This document shows positions 9,174 through 18,700 of a stretch of DNA of 64,000 nucleotides, in pieces. Under the pieces are notes generated by a model, which saw only the letters and a program-made list of their open reading frames with translations, was not told the origin of the DNA and made no database searches. The first letter of the stretch is position 1. Every line of letters starts with the position of its first letter. A program made the position numbers and the translations under genes. Origin of the DNA: [Clostridium] leptum DSM 753 (lineage in GTDB: Bacteria > Bacillota > Clostridia > Oscillospirales > Acutalibacteraceae); assembly GCA_000154345.1 (NCBI GenBank), contig DS480344.1, positions 35,330 through 99,329 of the forward strand. Reading direction: 5' to 3'.

Positions 9174-9955
9174 ATCAAAAATATTTTTGCGGTGTGAGCA
9201 TAAGCGGCATGGATAAATACATCCATGCATATTTTGAAGCAACACCGGAAAGCATCGCTTCTTTTATTTGCACTTATCGTGCAAACCGAAAAACTGCGGT
9301 ATGTACGATTGACGGGAAACCTTTCCTCACAGCTAAATACGGTTTGATTGATATCATGCCGGATCAGAAATACTTTGCTGAGAAACTGCGGCCGATTTTG
9401 ATTCCTATACAGCATGGCGCCATTTCAATTCCGCCCATGAAGGCTGTTCCTCAAGAAGTCGCTGAAGCGGAATCCTGTCCAAAACCGGACTGGAACTATC
9501 TGCGTTGGGATGGATACAGCGACGAAAAATACCAGGCCATTTTGGATGGCAGCGGCCTGCTGGATTGGGAACAAGATGGAGAAATCCATAAAATAGAACT
9601 GCAGGTAAGCCATTATATGGATCAGAATAACCTCGATATTAAAATGGTATGCTGGGATAGCGGTGAACTGGAGTTCTGGAAAAGTCTCACGGTAAATTTA
9701 AAGGGACAGCGGGATAAAAACTGTGCTTTTGTTGACAGTAGTCTAAAGGACAACTTACCCCAATGGATGAGCGGGAACGGCCTCGCCAAGCATACGGGAT
9801 TAATAGTACAATACGGTCCTGACATTTACTCGGAATACCTTTTTAATGCAAAAAGGCTGAGAGAGTTAGATGCAAAAGGTTATGAGGATTATTCCAAGCT
9901 ATATGATGGCAACAGAACACGACGCCAGCAGAAAAGAAGGGAGAGAGAACGATGA
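9170..9955 (+). CDS. DUF4313-like mobile-element protein
   Basis: The 261-residue product starts at an ATG overlapping the helicase stop (ATGA), and it overlaps the next gene in the same manner. The C-terminal part (VNLKGQRDKNCAFVDSS, NGLAKHTGLIVQYG) resembles DUF4313 proteins of clostridial conjugative elements, whose function is unknown. The N-terminal 90 residues (YFCGVSISGMDKYIHAYFEA) are not recognised. No signal peptide or membrane helix is seen; the tail is strongly basic (RRQQKRRERER). Translational coupling implies it is made together with the helicase. Confidence 0.6.
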   Translation: MNQKYFCGVSISGMDKYIHAYFEATPESIASFICTYRANRKTAVCTIDGKPFLTAKYGLIDIMPDQKYFAEKLRPILIPIQHGAISIPPMKAVPQEVAEAESCPKPDWNYLRWDGYSDEKYQAILDGSGLLDWEQDGEIHKIELQVSHYMDQNNLDIKMVCWDSGELEFWKSLTVNLKGQRDKNCAFVDSSLKDNLPQWMSGNGLAKHTGLIVQYGPDIYSEYLFNAKRLRELDAKGYEDYSKLYDGNRTRRQQKRRERER

Positions 9956-10299
9956 GCTATTCCTTTTTAGATTGTCCCATATGGCTTTACAGCCGAAGCA
10001 GCGACAGAAATCCGGCCGCCCTGTTCCGGCAGATGGAAAGCCTCCGGGAAGAAGCTGAGAGGCAGGGATACTATGTTGCCGGAAATTCTCAGGATATGAG
10101 CACTGGCCGAAATATTCGGCGGATGGGCCTGCAGCAAATGCTGAAGGCCGTAAAAAGCGGATCAGTCCGGGCCGTTATGCTGCAGGACTTGTTTCGGTTA
10201 AGCCGTGACACTGTCGCTTTAGTTCAAATATTGAAATTTTTTCAAAGCCACAACATAATGCTGATCGTTCTGAACAGAGGGCCGTACATGGAAAGCTGA
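9952..10299 (+). CDS. Stand-alone serine resolvase N-terminal-like domain
   Basis: The 115-residue protein resembles the catalytic N-terminal domain of serine recombinases only: an opening beta-strand with IWLYSRSS, then MLQDLFRLSRDTVALVQIL, comparable to the V-x-x-L-D-R-x-x-R region. It has no DNA-binding extension. The typical YxRvS motif is present only as YSRSS, so activity is uncertain. It may be a truncated recombinase or a regulatory partner of the three recombinases downstream. Its start overlaps the previous gene by 4 nt. Confidence 0.6.
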   Translation: MSYSFLDCPIWLYSRSSDRNPAALFRQMESLREEAERQGYYVAGNSQDMSTGRNIRRMGLQQMLKAVKSGSVRAVMLQDLFRLSRDTVALVQILKFFQSHNIMLIVLNRGPYMES

Positions 10300-10318
10300 G
10301 AAAAGAGGTTCAAGTGTT

Positions 10319-10537
10319 ATGAATTTTCAAGAAATAAAGCAGGACAGTGTGCTCCCGGAAATTGAGTATTATATCTCCTTTTGCCTGTTAAAAAGGCTTT
10401 TTGAACAGGGGAAAATTACACTGGCATCTTGCCAAAAGGCGAATGCTGCCATTGCTGAAAGGTATGGAGTGTTAAGCTATGATGTTGATAAAAAGGAGGG
10501 GAAAACCTATGACGATCCGATAGATACCAATGAGTAG
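10319..10537 (+). CDS. Small SHOCT-like protein
   Basis: The 72-residue protein has the segment FCLLKRLFEQGKITLASCQKAN, similar to the short SHOCT-type motif (helix, then 'G-x-I-t-x-e-e'). Such small proteins frequently sit before recombinase genes in clostridial elements. AAAGAGG upstream may serve as ribosome site. It overlaps the following gene by 8 nt. Function unknown. Confidence 0.5.
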   Translation: MNFQEIKQDSVLPEIEYYISFCLLKRLFEQGKITLASCQKANAAIAERYGVLSYDVDKKEGKTYDDPIDTNE

Positions 10538-11063
10538 ACTAATTGATAACCCGAAGCGGTATTCTACGCTCCGGCTCAATCTAATGGAAGGAGACACCCT
10601 TGAAGCGCAGGAGGCTCTCTATGACTCCGGCATCTGCTACTATCAGGATATCGTACAGGAAATGAAAAAATTTCATACAAACGAATATCCTACGAATGAC
10701 TTAATGCAATATTTTTCTCTGCCGTATGATAAAAAGAGGGAAAAGATCATAAAGCAAAAAATACTTTCGGCTTATCCAACGGTTCAGGTGGAAGGAAACA
10801 GCCTATATGCTGTTTTGGAACTTAATATGGTCAAGGATTTGACGCTGTTTGAACTTCATGACTTTACCGAGCAGATTGCCTATCAATATAAATATGGCTG
10901 GGGAGAAGCACTGGAATACCATAACTTCAAAACTCAAAATTCAGACCATATCACTGTACGGCTTTATCATTCTGATATAAAGTTTGCAACAGGTATGGTA
11001 TTTGAACAATGGATGAGAAAAAGCAGAGCCCGAAATCGTCGGAAGCATACACCGGAAAGGTAA
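10530..11063 (+). CDS. Hypothetical island protein
   Basis: I do not recognise this 177-residue protein. It has no membrane segment; the tail is basic (RKSRARNRRKHTPER). The middle (VEGNSLYAVLELNMVKDLTL, FELHDFTEQIAYQYKYGWGE) looks like a compact alpha/beta domain. It starts within the end of the small upstream gene and belongs to the helicase operon. The 141-nt gap before the first recombinase has no gene I can support. Confidence 0.5.
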   Translation: MSRLIDNPKRYSTLRLNLMEGDTLEAQEALYDSGICYYQDIVQEMKKFHTNEYPTNDLMQYFSLPYDKKREKIIKQKILSAYPTVQVEGNSLYAVLELNMVKDLTLFELHDFTEQIAYQYKYGWGEALEYHNFKTQNSDHITVRLYHSDIKFATGMVFEQWMRKSRARNRRKHTPER

Positions 11064-11204
11064 GCGGGCCTCTGTTCCTTTTGCCGAAAGATGCGGGATT
11101 TCTGGGGCTCAATCTTAGTAGGTATCGTGATAGATAAGGAGAAACAGATGTGGTAGTGTTGTGTGTGACAAAAAAGATGTCCAACCGGGAAAGGAGAGAA
11201 AAGA

Positions 11205-12734
11205 ATGCCGGAAGTAAGAGTCATACCGCCTGTCGCGGAACGGGCGCATAAGCTTAGAGTCGCGGCTTATGCCCGTGTGAGCAGCGACTCTGACGACCAG
11301 TTAAACTCCTTTGCTGCCCAGGTGGAATATTACACCAATTACATTCAATCAAAGGACGAATGGGAATTTGCCGGGTTATACGCCGACGAAGCAGTAACAG
11401 GCACCAGCGCCGAAAAGCGCAGCGACTTCCAGCGCCTTATTCAAGACTGCCGGGCAGGAAAAATAGACCGCGTTCTCGTCAAATCCATTTCCCGGTTTGC
11501 CCGTAACACACTGGATTGCATTCAAACTGTGAGAGAGCTAAAGATGCTGGGCGTGGCGATAGAATTTGAAAAAGAACACATTGACACTAGCAAAATGGGC
11601 AGTGAACTGATCCTTAGTATGCTAAGCGCGGCCGCCCAGGAGGAATCCCTTTCTATCTCGAAGAACTTAAAATGGAGCTATCAAAAGCGGCTGAATTCCG
11701 GTGATTTTATCACCTGCAGCGCGCCGCTTGGTTACGTTTTAAAGGATAACCAATTAATACCTGATCCAGAGGAAGTACCCATTGTACAGTATATTTTTAA
11801 TAGTTATCTTAGTGGCAAGAGTACAACTGAAATTGCAAGAACGCTTAATGAAACGGAAAACAGAACCAAAAGAAATGCAAGATGGCATCATGGGATGATT
11901 CGATACATTTTAACGAATGAAAAATATATAGGCGATGCATTGTTTCAGAAATCTTATACGCCAGATACTATCCCATTGGCGAGGGTAAAAAACGATGGCC
12001 AGTTAGCGCAATACTATATTAAAAATTCTCATCCAGCGATTATTGATAGAGAAAAATTCGAGCAGGTGCAACTACTCATAAATCAGAAAAAAGATCGGCA
12101 TGGAACTAAGACAGAAATTCAAAAGTTTCCGCTCAGTGGAATTTTAAAATGCGGCCTTTGTAATTCAACTTTTCATCGCCACAAAGAGAAAGGTGAAAAC
12201 CGTTGGTATTGTTATCATCATAGGCAAGATAAAAATCTGTGCCCCGTGAAAGCCGTTTTGCAGAAAGATATTTATACTAAATTTTTAGTGTTGTATAACA
12301 AACTGGCAAATAACACGGAAATTATAAGTGATATGCTCTCCGATCTTCATGCTTTACAGGATAAGGTGTATTTTTCAAATCCTGATAACCTGGAATTGAA
12401 TAGGCAAATAGCCGAACTAGTCAGGCAGAATCATTCACTCGCAAGGTTACAAACCAAAGGGTGCATTGATTCTGCCCTTTATATTGAAAAGTGCAATTTA
12501 AACAATCAAAAGATCGAAGCACTGAGGAAAAAATTGAAGCATGATCAGGCATCTGACCGCATCCACCAACTGATCGGCAAGAGCGAACTGATACTAGAGC
12601 TCTTAAAGGATAGAGAACCCATGCTGGAATTTGAAGAAAGTATATTGAAAGCCATGGTTCAAACGATTGTGGTATTTCCTAATACGATCTGTTTCCACCT
12701 GGTCAATGGGTTAAAGCTGGAAGAAAAAAGGTGA
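11205..12734 (+). CDS. Large serine recombinase 1
   Basis: The 509-residue site-specific recombinase has the catalytic Ser26 in YARVSSDSDD and the conserved arginine region VKSISRFARNT. The long E helix region (SMLSAAAQEESLSISKN) follows. The recombinase domain (PEEVPIVQYIFNSYLSGKST; WHHGMIRYILTNEKYIG) and a zinc ribbon (CGLCNSTF ... WYCY) come next, and a C-terminal coiled coil. These enzymes integrate and excise elements using a covalent 5'-phosphoserine link. It is the first of three tandem recombinase-type genes. Its stop overlaps the next start (GTGA). Confidence 0.93.
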   Translation: MPEVRVIPPVAERAHKLRVAAYARVSSDSDDQLNSFAAQVEYYTNYIQSKDEWEFAGLYADEAVTGTSAEKRSDFQRLIQDCRAGKIDRVLVKSISRFARNTLDCIQTVRELKMLGVAIEFEKEHIDTSKMGSELILSMLSAAAQEESLSISKNLKWSYQKRLNSGDFITCSAPLGYVLKDNQLIPDPEEVPIVQYIFNSYLSGKSTTEIARTLNETENRTKRNARWHHGMIRYILTNEKYIGDALFQKSYTPDTIPLARVKNDGQLAQYYIKNSHPAIIDREKFEQVQLLINQKKDRHGTKTEIQKFPLSGILKCGLCNSTFHRHKEKGENRWYCYHHRQDKNLCPVKAVLQKDIYTKFLVLYNKLANNTEIISDMLSDLHALQDKVYFSNPDNLELNRQIAELVRQNHSLARLQTKGCIDSALYIEKCNLNNQKIEALRKKLKHDQASDRIHQLIGKSELILELLKDREPMLEFEESILKAMVQTIVVFPNTICFHLVNGLKLEEKR

Positions 12735-13570
12735 AGTTTGTGAAGAAGATACGCTATTACCCTTTTGGATACCGCATATCGAATGGAGAAATAGAGACGA
12801 TTCCAGAGGAAGCACGTCTGGTTAAGCAACTGTTTAACGACTATTTGATAGGAGATTCCTTGCAGCGTTTAGCGATGATCGCGGAAGAAACAGGCTTGAA
12901 GTTCCGGGAAAACGCAAACGGCTGGAACAAAAATATGATTGCCAGGATTCTGGACGATGAACGTTATTGGAACGGAGAATCCTTCCCTCCCATTATCAGC
13001 CGGGAACTTGCCATAAAGGTTACTCACCTAAGAAGAAGCAAAGCGGAGCCGGAATCACCGGTCCGTTTCCTGCAGAAGAAAACAGCCTGCCCACAGTGCG
13101 GAAATCACCTCAGCCGGAACAGCAAAGATTTTCCCCGGATTTTTTGGGAGTGTAAAAAGTGCGGGACACGTTTTGGGCCTTTCTCAGATGTAGATATTCT
13201 AAAAGCAGTTTCCCACAAATTTCTGAACCTGTGCCGGAATCCCGGACTGGCGGAAGAAACAGAGGGACTTGACAATAAATTGTCCCTGAAAGTTACCCGC
13301 CTAACCCATGAAATCGACCAGACGTTAAATCAAAGACAGGTGGAGCCGGAAAAGACCCTATCCCTCATTCTGGAATGCGCTGCCGAAAAATACCAGGTAT
13401 GCCAAATAGGAAGATTGGACCACAGAACCAGGAACATTCAAGATCAGTTAAAAGGGCATTCGGAAAATAGAGAAATGGACCGGCAGCTTTTTAATCAAAT
13501 CATTGAAAAGGTAATTCTAGAGCCGAAAGGTTCTGTAAAACTTCAATTAATAAATGAAAAGATTATTTAA
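12731..13570 (+). CDS. Recombinase-like protein lacking the catalytic domain
   Basis: From the GTG overlapping the previous stop, the 279-residue product begins directly with a recombinase DNA-binding domain (IPEEARLVKQLFNDYLIGDS; GWNKNMIARILDDERYW). A zinc ribbon (CPQCGNHL ... CKKCGTRFG) and a helical tail follow. The resolvase domain with the active serine is absent, so it cannot cleave DNA alone. The tight overlap with recombinase 1 and spacing to recombinase 2 suggest an accessory DNA-binding or directionality role, not mere decay, because the frame is intact. Confidence 0.8.
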   Translation: MKFVKKIRYYPFGYRISNGEIETIPEEARLVKQLFNDYLIGDSLQRLAMIAEETGLKFRENANGWNKNMIARILDDERYWNGESFPPIISRELAIKVTHLRRSKAEPESPVRFLQKKTACPQCGNHLSRNSKDFPRIFWECKKCGTRFGPFSDVDILKAVSHKFLNLCRNPGLAEETEGLDNKLSLKVTRLTHEIDQTLNQRQVEPEKTLSLILECAAEKYQVCQIGRLDHRTRNIQDQLKGHSENREMDRQLFNQIIEKVILEPKGSVKLQLINEKII

Positions 13571-13588
13571 GGAAAGGAGAGAGCGCCA

Positions 13589-15202
13589 GTGCCGGATAGG
13601 GAAATCATAAAAATACCGGCAAACCGCACACTAGCCGACCTGCGAAGAAAAAAACGAAAGCTTCAGGTTGCCGCCTACTGCCGGGTCAGCACAGAGGAAG
13701 AAGAACAGCAAAGCAGCTTCGAAATCCAGGTGGCCTATTATACAAATCTGATAACCAACCATGAGGGCTGGGAATTAGCGGGTATTTTTGCGGACGAAGG
13801 AATCTCCGGGGTGCGGACCAATAAGAGGGAACAATTCAAGGAAATGATTACTCTTTGCAGAAAGAAAAAGATCGACCTGATTTTAACCAAATCGGTTTCC
13901 CGGTTCGCCCGTAACACACTGGATTGTATCCATCATGTGAGGCTTTTGAAAAGCTGGGGGATTTCCGTGATTTTTGAAAAAGAGGGAATAGACACCTCTG
14001 ATATGAACAGCGAGATGATTCTGACCTGCCTGAGTGCCTTTGCCCAGGCGGAAAGTGAATCTATCAGCGGCAATGTTACCAAAGGCATTCGAATGGGTTA
14101 CGAAAATGGGCGGTTTACTTTCCGATACACAAACTGTCTGGGATACCGAAAAGGAGCGGATGGAAAGCCTGAAATTCACCCGGAAGAAGCCAAGACCATC
14201 CGAATGATTTTTGAGAACTTTCTCAATGGGGACAGTATAGACGATATTAAGCAATGCCTTGAAAACAAGGGCATTCTGACGCCAACCGGTCATACAGAAT
14301 GGAATAAGCAGACTATTGTACGAATCCTGAAGAATGAGAAATACATGGGAGACGTACTGCTGCAGAAAACCTATACCCCAAACCTGTTCGAAGGAAAACA
14401 TAAGAAAAACAATGGAGAAGTTACCCAATACTATATCAAGAATCACCATCCGGCTATTGTATCAAGGGAAATGTTCCAGTTAGCACAGGAAGAACTGGCC
14501 AGGCGAAACAGCAAGAAACCGGTCACACAGAAAAAGGCAAAGACGAACCGCGGACGGTTCACCAGCAAATACCCTCTATCGGAAAGAATGGTTTGCGGAA
14601 ACTGCGGCTGCTATTACCGGAGAGTCACCTGGGATATTCATGGAAGGAAACAGGTGGTCTGGCGGTGTATTAACCGGGCAGAATTTGGAAAACGATACTG
14701 CGGAGATTCACCGAGTATCCCGGAAGAGGTTCTGCACCATGCGATATTGGAAGCGATCCGATCCTTGGTCCAGAACCATCAGAAAGATATAGAAGCCAAT
14801 CTGGAAAACGCTCTGCTGGATAGTTTCTCAGATAATTTGGCTGAACTTCCCCCGGAAGCAGTCAAAAACAAACTGAAAAAATTGGAACAGGAATTTGACC
14901 AATTGCTGGTTATGGCCGGAGAAGGAAATGAAATTGCGGACCGAAAGTTAGAGCAGATCGGAAAGGAAATGCGGAAGCTGAAAGAAAAGGATCGGGAATT
15001 GGAACATTCAGAAGAAAGGCGAAACGCTGTCGAAGAAAAGCACAGGAAGATTCGGAAACTGATCTCCTCAGAAAATCTAAGTTTAGAAGAATACTCCGAA
15101 GCCTTAGTATATAGAATTATTGAAAGAATTACGGTTCTGTCCAAAGAGCAAATACAAATCCGTTTTGCAGGCGGGTATGAAATGACACAGTCCCTGCAAT
15201 AA
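13589..15202 (+). CDS. Large serine recombinase 2
   Basis: The 537-residue enzyme starts at GTG 13589 behind AGGAAAGGAG. Catalytic Ser34 lies in AAYCRVSTEEEE. TKSVSRFARNT and CLSAFAQAESESIS mark the catalytic domain. A recombinase domain (PEEAKTIRMIFENFLNGDSI), zinc ribbon (CGNCGCYYRR ... WRCINR) and long charged coiled coil (about residues 410-510) follow. It resembles recombinase 1 but is clearly distinct. Large serine recombinases often lie at an element end, so an attachment site may be near 15203-15300; I could not identify one. Confidence 0.93.
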   Translation: MPDREIIKIPANRTLADLRRKKRKLQVAAYCRVSTEEEEQQSSFEIQVAYYTNLITNHEGWELAGIFADEGISGVRTNKREQFKEMITLCRKKKIDLILTKSVSRFARNTLDCIHHVRLLKSWGISVIFEKEGIDTSDMNSEMILTCLSAFAQAESESISGNVTKGIRMGYENGRFTFRYTNCLGYRKGADGKPEIHPEEAKTIRMIFENFLNGDSIDDIKQCLENKGILTPTGHTEWNKQTIVRILKNEKYMGDVLLQKTYTPNLFEGKHKKNNGEVTQYYIKNHHPAIVSREMFQLAQEELARRNSKKPVTQKKAKTNRGRFTSKYPLSERMVCGNCGCYYRRVTWDIHGRKQVVWRCINRAEFGKRYCGDSPSIPEEVLHHAILEAIRSLVQNHQKDIEANLENALLDSFSDNLAELPPEAVKNKLKKLEQEFDQLLVMAGEGNEIADRKLEQIGKEMRKLKEKDRELEHSEERRNAVEEKHRKIRKLISSENLSLEEYSEALVYRIIERITVLSKEQIQIRFAGGYEMTQSLQ

Positions 15203-15701
15203 AAAGCAGGTATCTTTTTATCTGAACATAAACTCATTAAATGTTATTAAACAAATAAGATATATAAAGGAAAGTTATAGTGACAGGCCGACTCGTTTAT
15301 GAGAAAATATTTGCTTTGAACTTTATAGATATAGAGTCAAAAGTTAGTTCCGAAAGATATTTTGCGTTGTTAAATATTGGATAAAATAATATAAATTTAA
15401 GGTCACTAGGGAATATAGTCAAAAAAATACAAATACGAGGAGGAGAATATCCATTCCTTTATAGAATGTATCGATATATACTTAAAAAAGTAATAAAATA
15501 TTTATTAATATAGCAAAAAATCACGAGAAGAAGGGAGTGATCAAATCATTAAACTATACCTTTCCAGAACGGGTAATAATAATAAAAAGAGCACAAGATT
15601 TTGTACTCTTTGTAAAATATTATGCTAAATACTGATTTCTGAAAAGGTATAATTTAAGAAATGTTTTATTAAAAATCCAAAATAAAAAAAGGGGGAATAA
15701 G
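15203..15701 (+). other. AT-rich gap after the recombinases
   Basis: About 500 nt without a gene. It holds a promoter-like pair TTGTTA (15367-15372), 17 nt, TATAAA (15390-15395), which in such AT-rich DNA may be chance. A small hairpin AAAGAG/CTCTTT (15586-15591/15606-15611) also lies here. A purine-rich AGGGGGAATAAG precedes the ATG of the next gene. An island end could lie here, but no direct repeat was found. Confidence 0.35.
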
Positions 15702-18700
15702 ATGTATTTACTACAGAACAAGAAAAGGACACTTAGAAGAGCAGCATCGTGGGTGATGGCGGTTGCAATATTTTTCTCGTGCCTTACTATCTCTCCGGTG
15801 GTCGCAAAGGCAGCTTCGAATGGTGATGCAGCACTGCAGGCAGATGAAGGAGATGTGCCATCGGAAAATCTGGCTCTGTGGCTGAGAGCAAATGACGGAG
15901 TGGAAACCGATGGAACGAAGGTAACATCTTGGAAAAACCAGGCAGGGGACAATACGTTTACGGTGGCTAACGGAGACGGAATTACTCTAAATAGCGAAAA
16001 CGGATATAATTATCTGCAATTTGATGGAGCCACTGCCTTGAAGGGGACAAGCATTGATTTTAATGGGAAAAGTGCAATTACATTGATAGTTGTAGGGGAA
16101 TATGAAGGTGAGGATCCCAGACCGGATGCTTATGCGGACATGAATACAGCGCTTTTTTGGTGTGAAAGCGGTGATTGGGGATCCATGAGTCTTGGACTGT
16201 ACAAAGAACAAGTCCAGATGCGTTTTGGACTCGGAACAGGTAGTGGCGGTGAAGCTCTGGGAGTGAGTCGATATGATAAATACGCAAAAAATGGATTATC
16301 TATTAATATGGCTGTTAAGGAAGGCGGTACTCATTCATTGTTCATTAATGGGGCAAATGTTTTGAGCGAAAGTGGAAAAAAAGAACAGACTGCGGGAATA
16401 TCACAGGAAATGTATATCGGAAAGGGAATATCCGCCGGAACCGATTACTATTTTAAAGGGAAAATAGCGGAGGTTATCGTTTATGATGGTGTGCTTTCGG
16501 AAGATCAGGTTTCTATTGTAAATGCGTATCTACGCCAAAAATACAATATTACGGATGACGGCTCCGAGGAAAATACTGTGAATGCGATTGTTTCGGCGGA
16601 GCTGTCTCCAATCAGTGTTCCCAAGGGGACGACGAGAGAAAAATTGGTGTTGCCCTTTAGTATTGATGTAACGTTGGAGGAGGAGTTCAGCAATATCACT
16701 CAACCGACACCATCGAAGAATACAAAGATTCCCGTTGTATGGGATACAAGCACCTTTGATCCAGAGAAGATAGGCATACCACAGGATATATATGGAACAC
16801 TGAATATTTCACTGGGAAAATCTGTTAAGGACAGAACGATAAGCACGATTGTCCCGGTGGGAAATCCGAATAATGTCAAAGCACATGTCCAGGTTACGGT
16901 GCGGGATGTAGAGAGGGAACTTTATGTATCTCCTGTAGCAGAAGCGGGTGGAGACGGAACCATAATAAATCCGTTTCAAAGCATTCAGGCGGCAAGAGAT
17001 GCGATCCGTGAGAATGGCTGGAATGATAATATGAAGGGGGATTTAATCGTATGGCTGGCAGGGGGTACCTATTATGTTGAGGAGCCTATTGTATTTGGTC
17101 CTGATGATTCCGGCAGTAATGGGTATTCTATCATCTATCAGGCGATCCCTGGTGAAGTGCCAAATCTCAATGGAGGAGTGCAGGTAACTGGATGGGAAAA
17201 GTGGGATGAGAATCCAAATGTTTATGTTGCGGATTTAGATAGGGATACAAAGCTGCGGAATTTATTTGTAAATGGACAGGCAGCTAAAATGACATCTACG
17301 TCAGCTAAGACTTGTGGCCCTTACGGTTCCGTAACAATCACAGGAGAAGAAGCGTGGGCGTTGGATAGCGGCGTGGAAGTGGCCGGTGTACTGCTTAATT
17401 GGAGTGAGTTGAATTTTACGGTGGATAGCCCGGATGAATTAACGAATCCAGAAGATATAGAGATTCGCCAGCAAAAGACATGGAATGAAGTTACCATTGG
17501 AATCTCGGAGATCAAGAGTGTGACTCCGGGGGATGACGGCGGGGCTCCTGCGGCGAAGGCGGTAAATATCAATACGGATCCGGCCAACGGCGATAGAAAC
17601 AGAAAGCAACTTGATGAAATTGCGGAAAAATACGAAAGCAGGAAAAACCAGGGAGATACGGCCATTATATTACAACAGCCATACGGAGCGATTGCTTCCT
17701 GTTTGGCCTGGCAGTGTAATTTTGAACCATACTTTGCTTATGTGAATTTTGTGGGTAATGTACAGGAAAATACGGGATATACTACGTTCGTCATACAAAA
17801 TTCGCTGGAACTGCTGAGAAATCCTGGTGAATTCTATTTTGATAAAACGGATAAGAAGCTTTACTATTATCCGGAGGAAGGTGTGCGTATTGATGAAGCA
17901 GAAATCGTGGCGCCCGTGAGTGAAGGTCTTATACGTATAGAGGGGACAAGTACTACAGACCGGGTAGAAAACCTGAGGTTCAGCGGGATTAAGTTCACCT
18001 ACGATGACAAGGGACTGGAAGTTGTTGAGAATTCCGAAGGATTTGCCAGCGTTCAAAATATGGCTGCATATACGAAATATGTAAGCAACGGAGACTGGCA
18101 CTATTGGATGTATAATAATACGGATATTCCCAAGGGTACGGTCAATGTGGAAAATGCCAGTGGTATTGTGTTTTCCGGAAATGTGTTCACTACATTATCA
18201 AGCAGTAGCTGTATCAGCTATATGAATGATGTTGTTGATTCTGAAATATCCGGAAATGTATTTATGGAGACATCCGGTAATTCGGCTACAATCGGTCATC
18301 CGCAGCATGTGCATATACATGATGGTGTAGAGGATATAGACCCGATGGTCGAGGACAATAAATATCCGGTTGGAAAGGAGGGAATTTGTAAGAATATTAT
18401 TGTGACAAATAATCACATTGAAAATATTTGTAAAATGTATAAGCAGGCAGATTCGTTAACAGCATTCTTTGTGGAAAATGTAGAATTTTCGCATAACAGA
18501 ATTACAAATGTACCTTATGCAGGGATTAATTTTGGATGGGGCTGGCAGAATCAGGATGACAGAACAAACTATAAAGGAACCAACTGGCCGGAGTATCCGT
18601 CTAAAACAGCAAGAAAAAATGTGATTGTTTACAATGATATAGATCGTGCAAATCAGATTCTTACAGGTGATGGCGGAGCATTATATACCCTTGGACAACA

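Noticed and set aside
15367..15395. Firm promoter call for the GH141-like gene
   Set aside because: The hexamers fit, but the region is so AT-rich and the distance to the gene so long (over 300 nt) that chance cannot be excluded.
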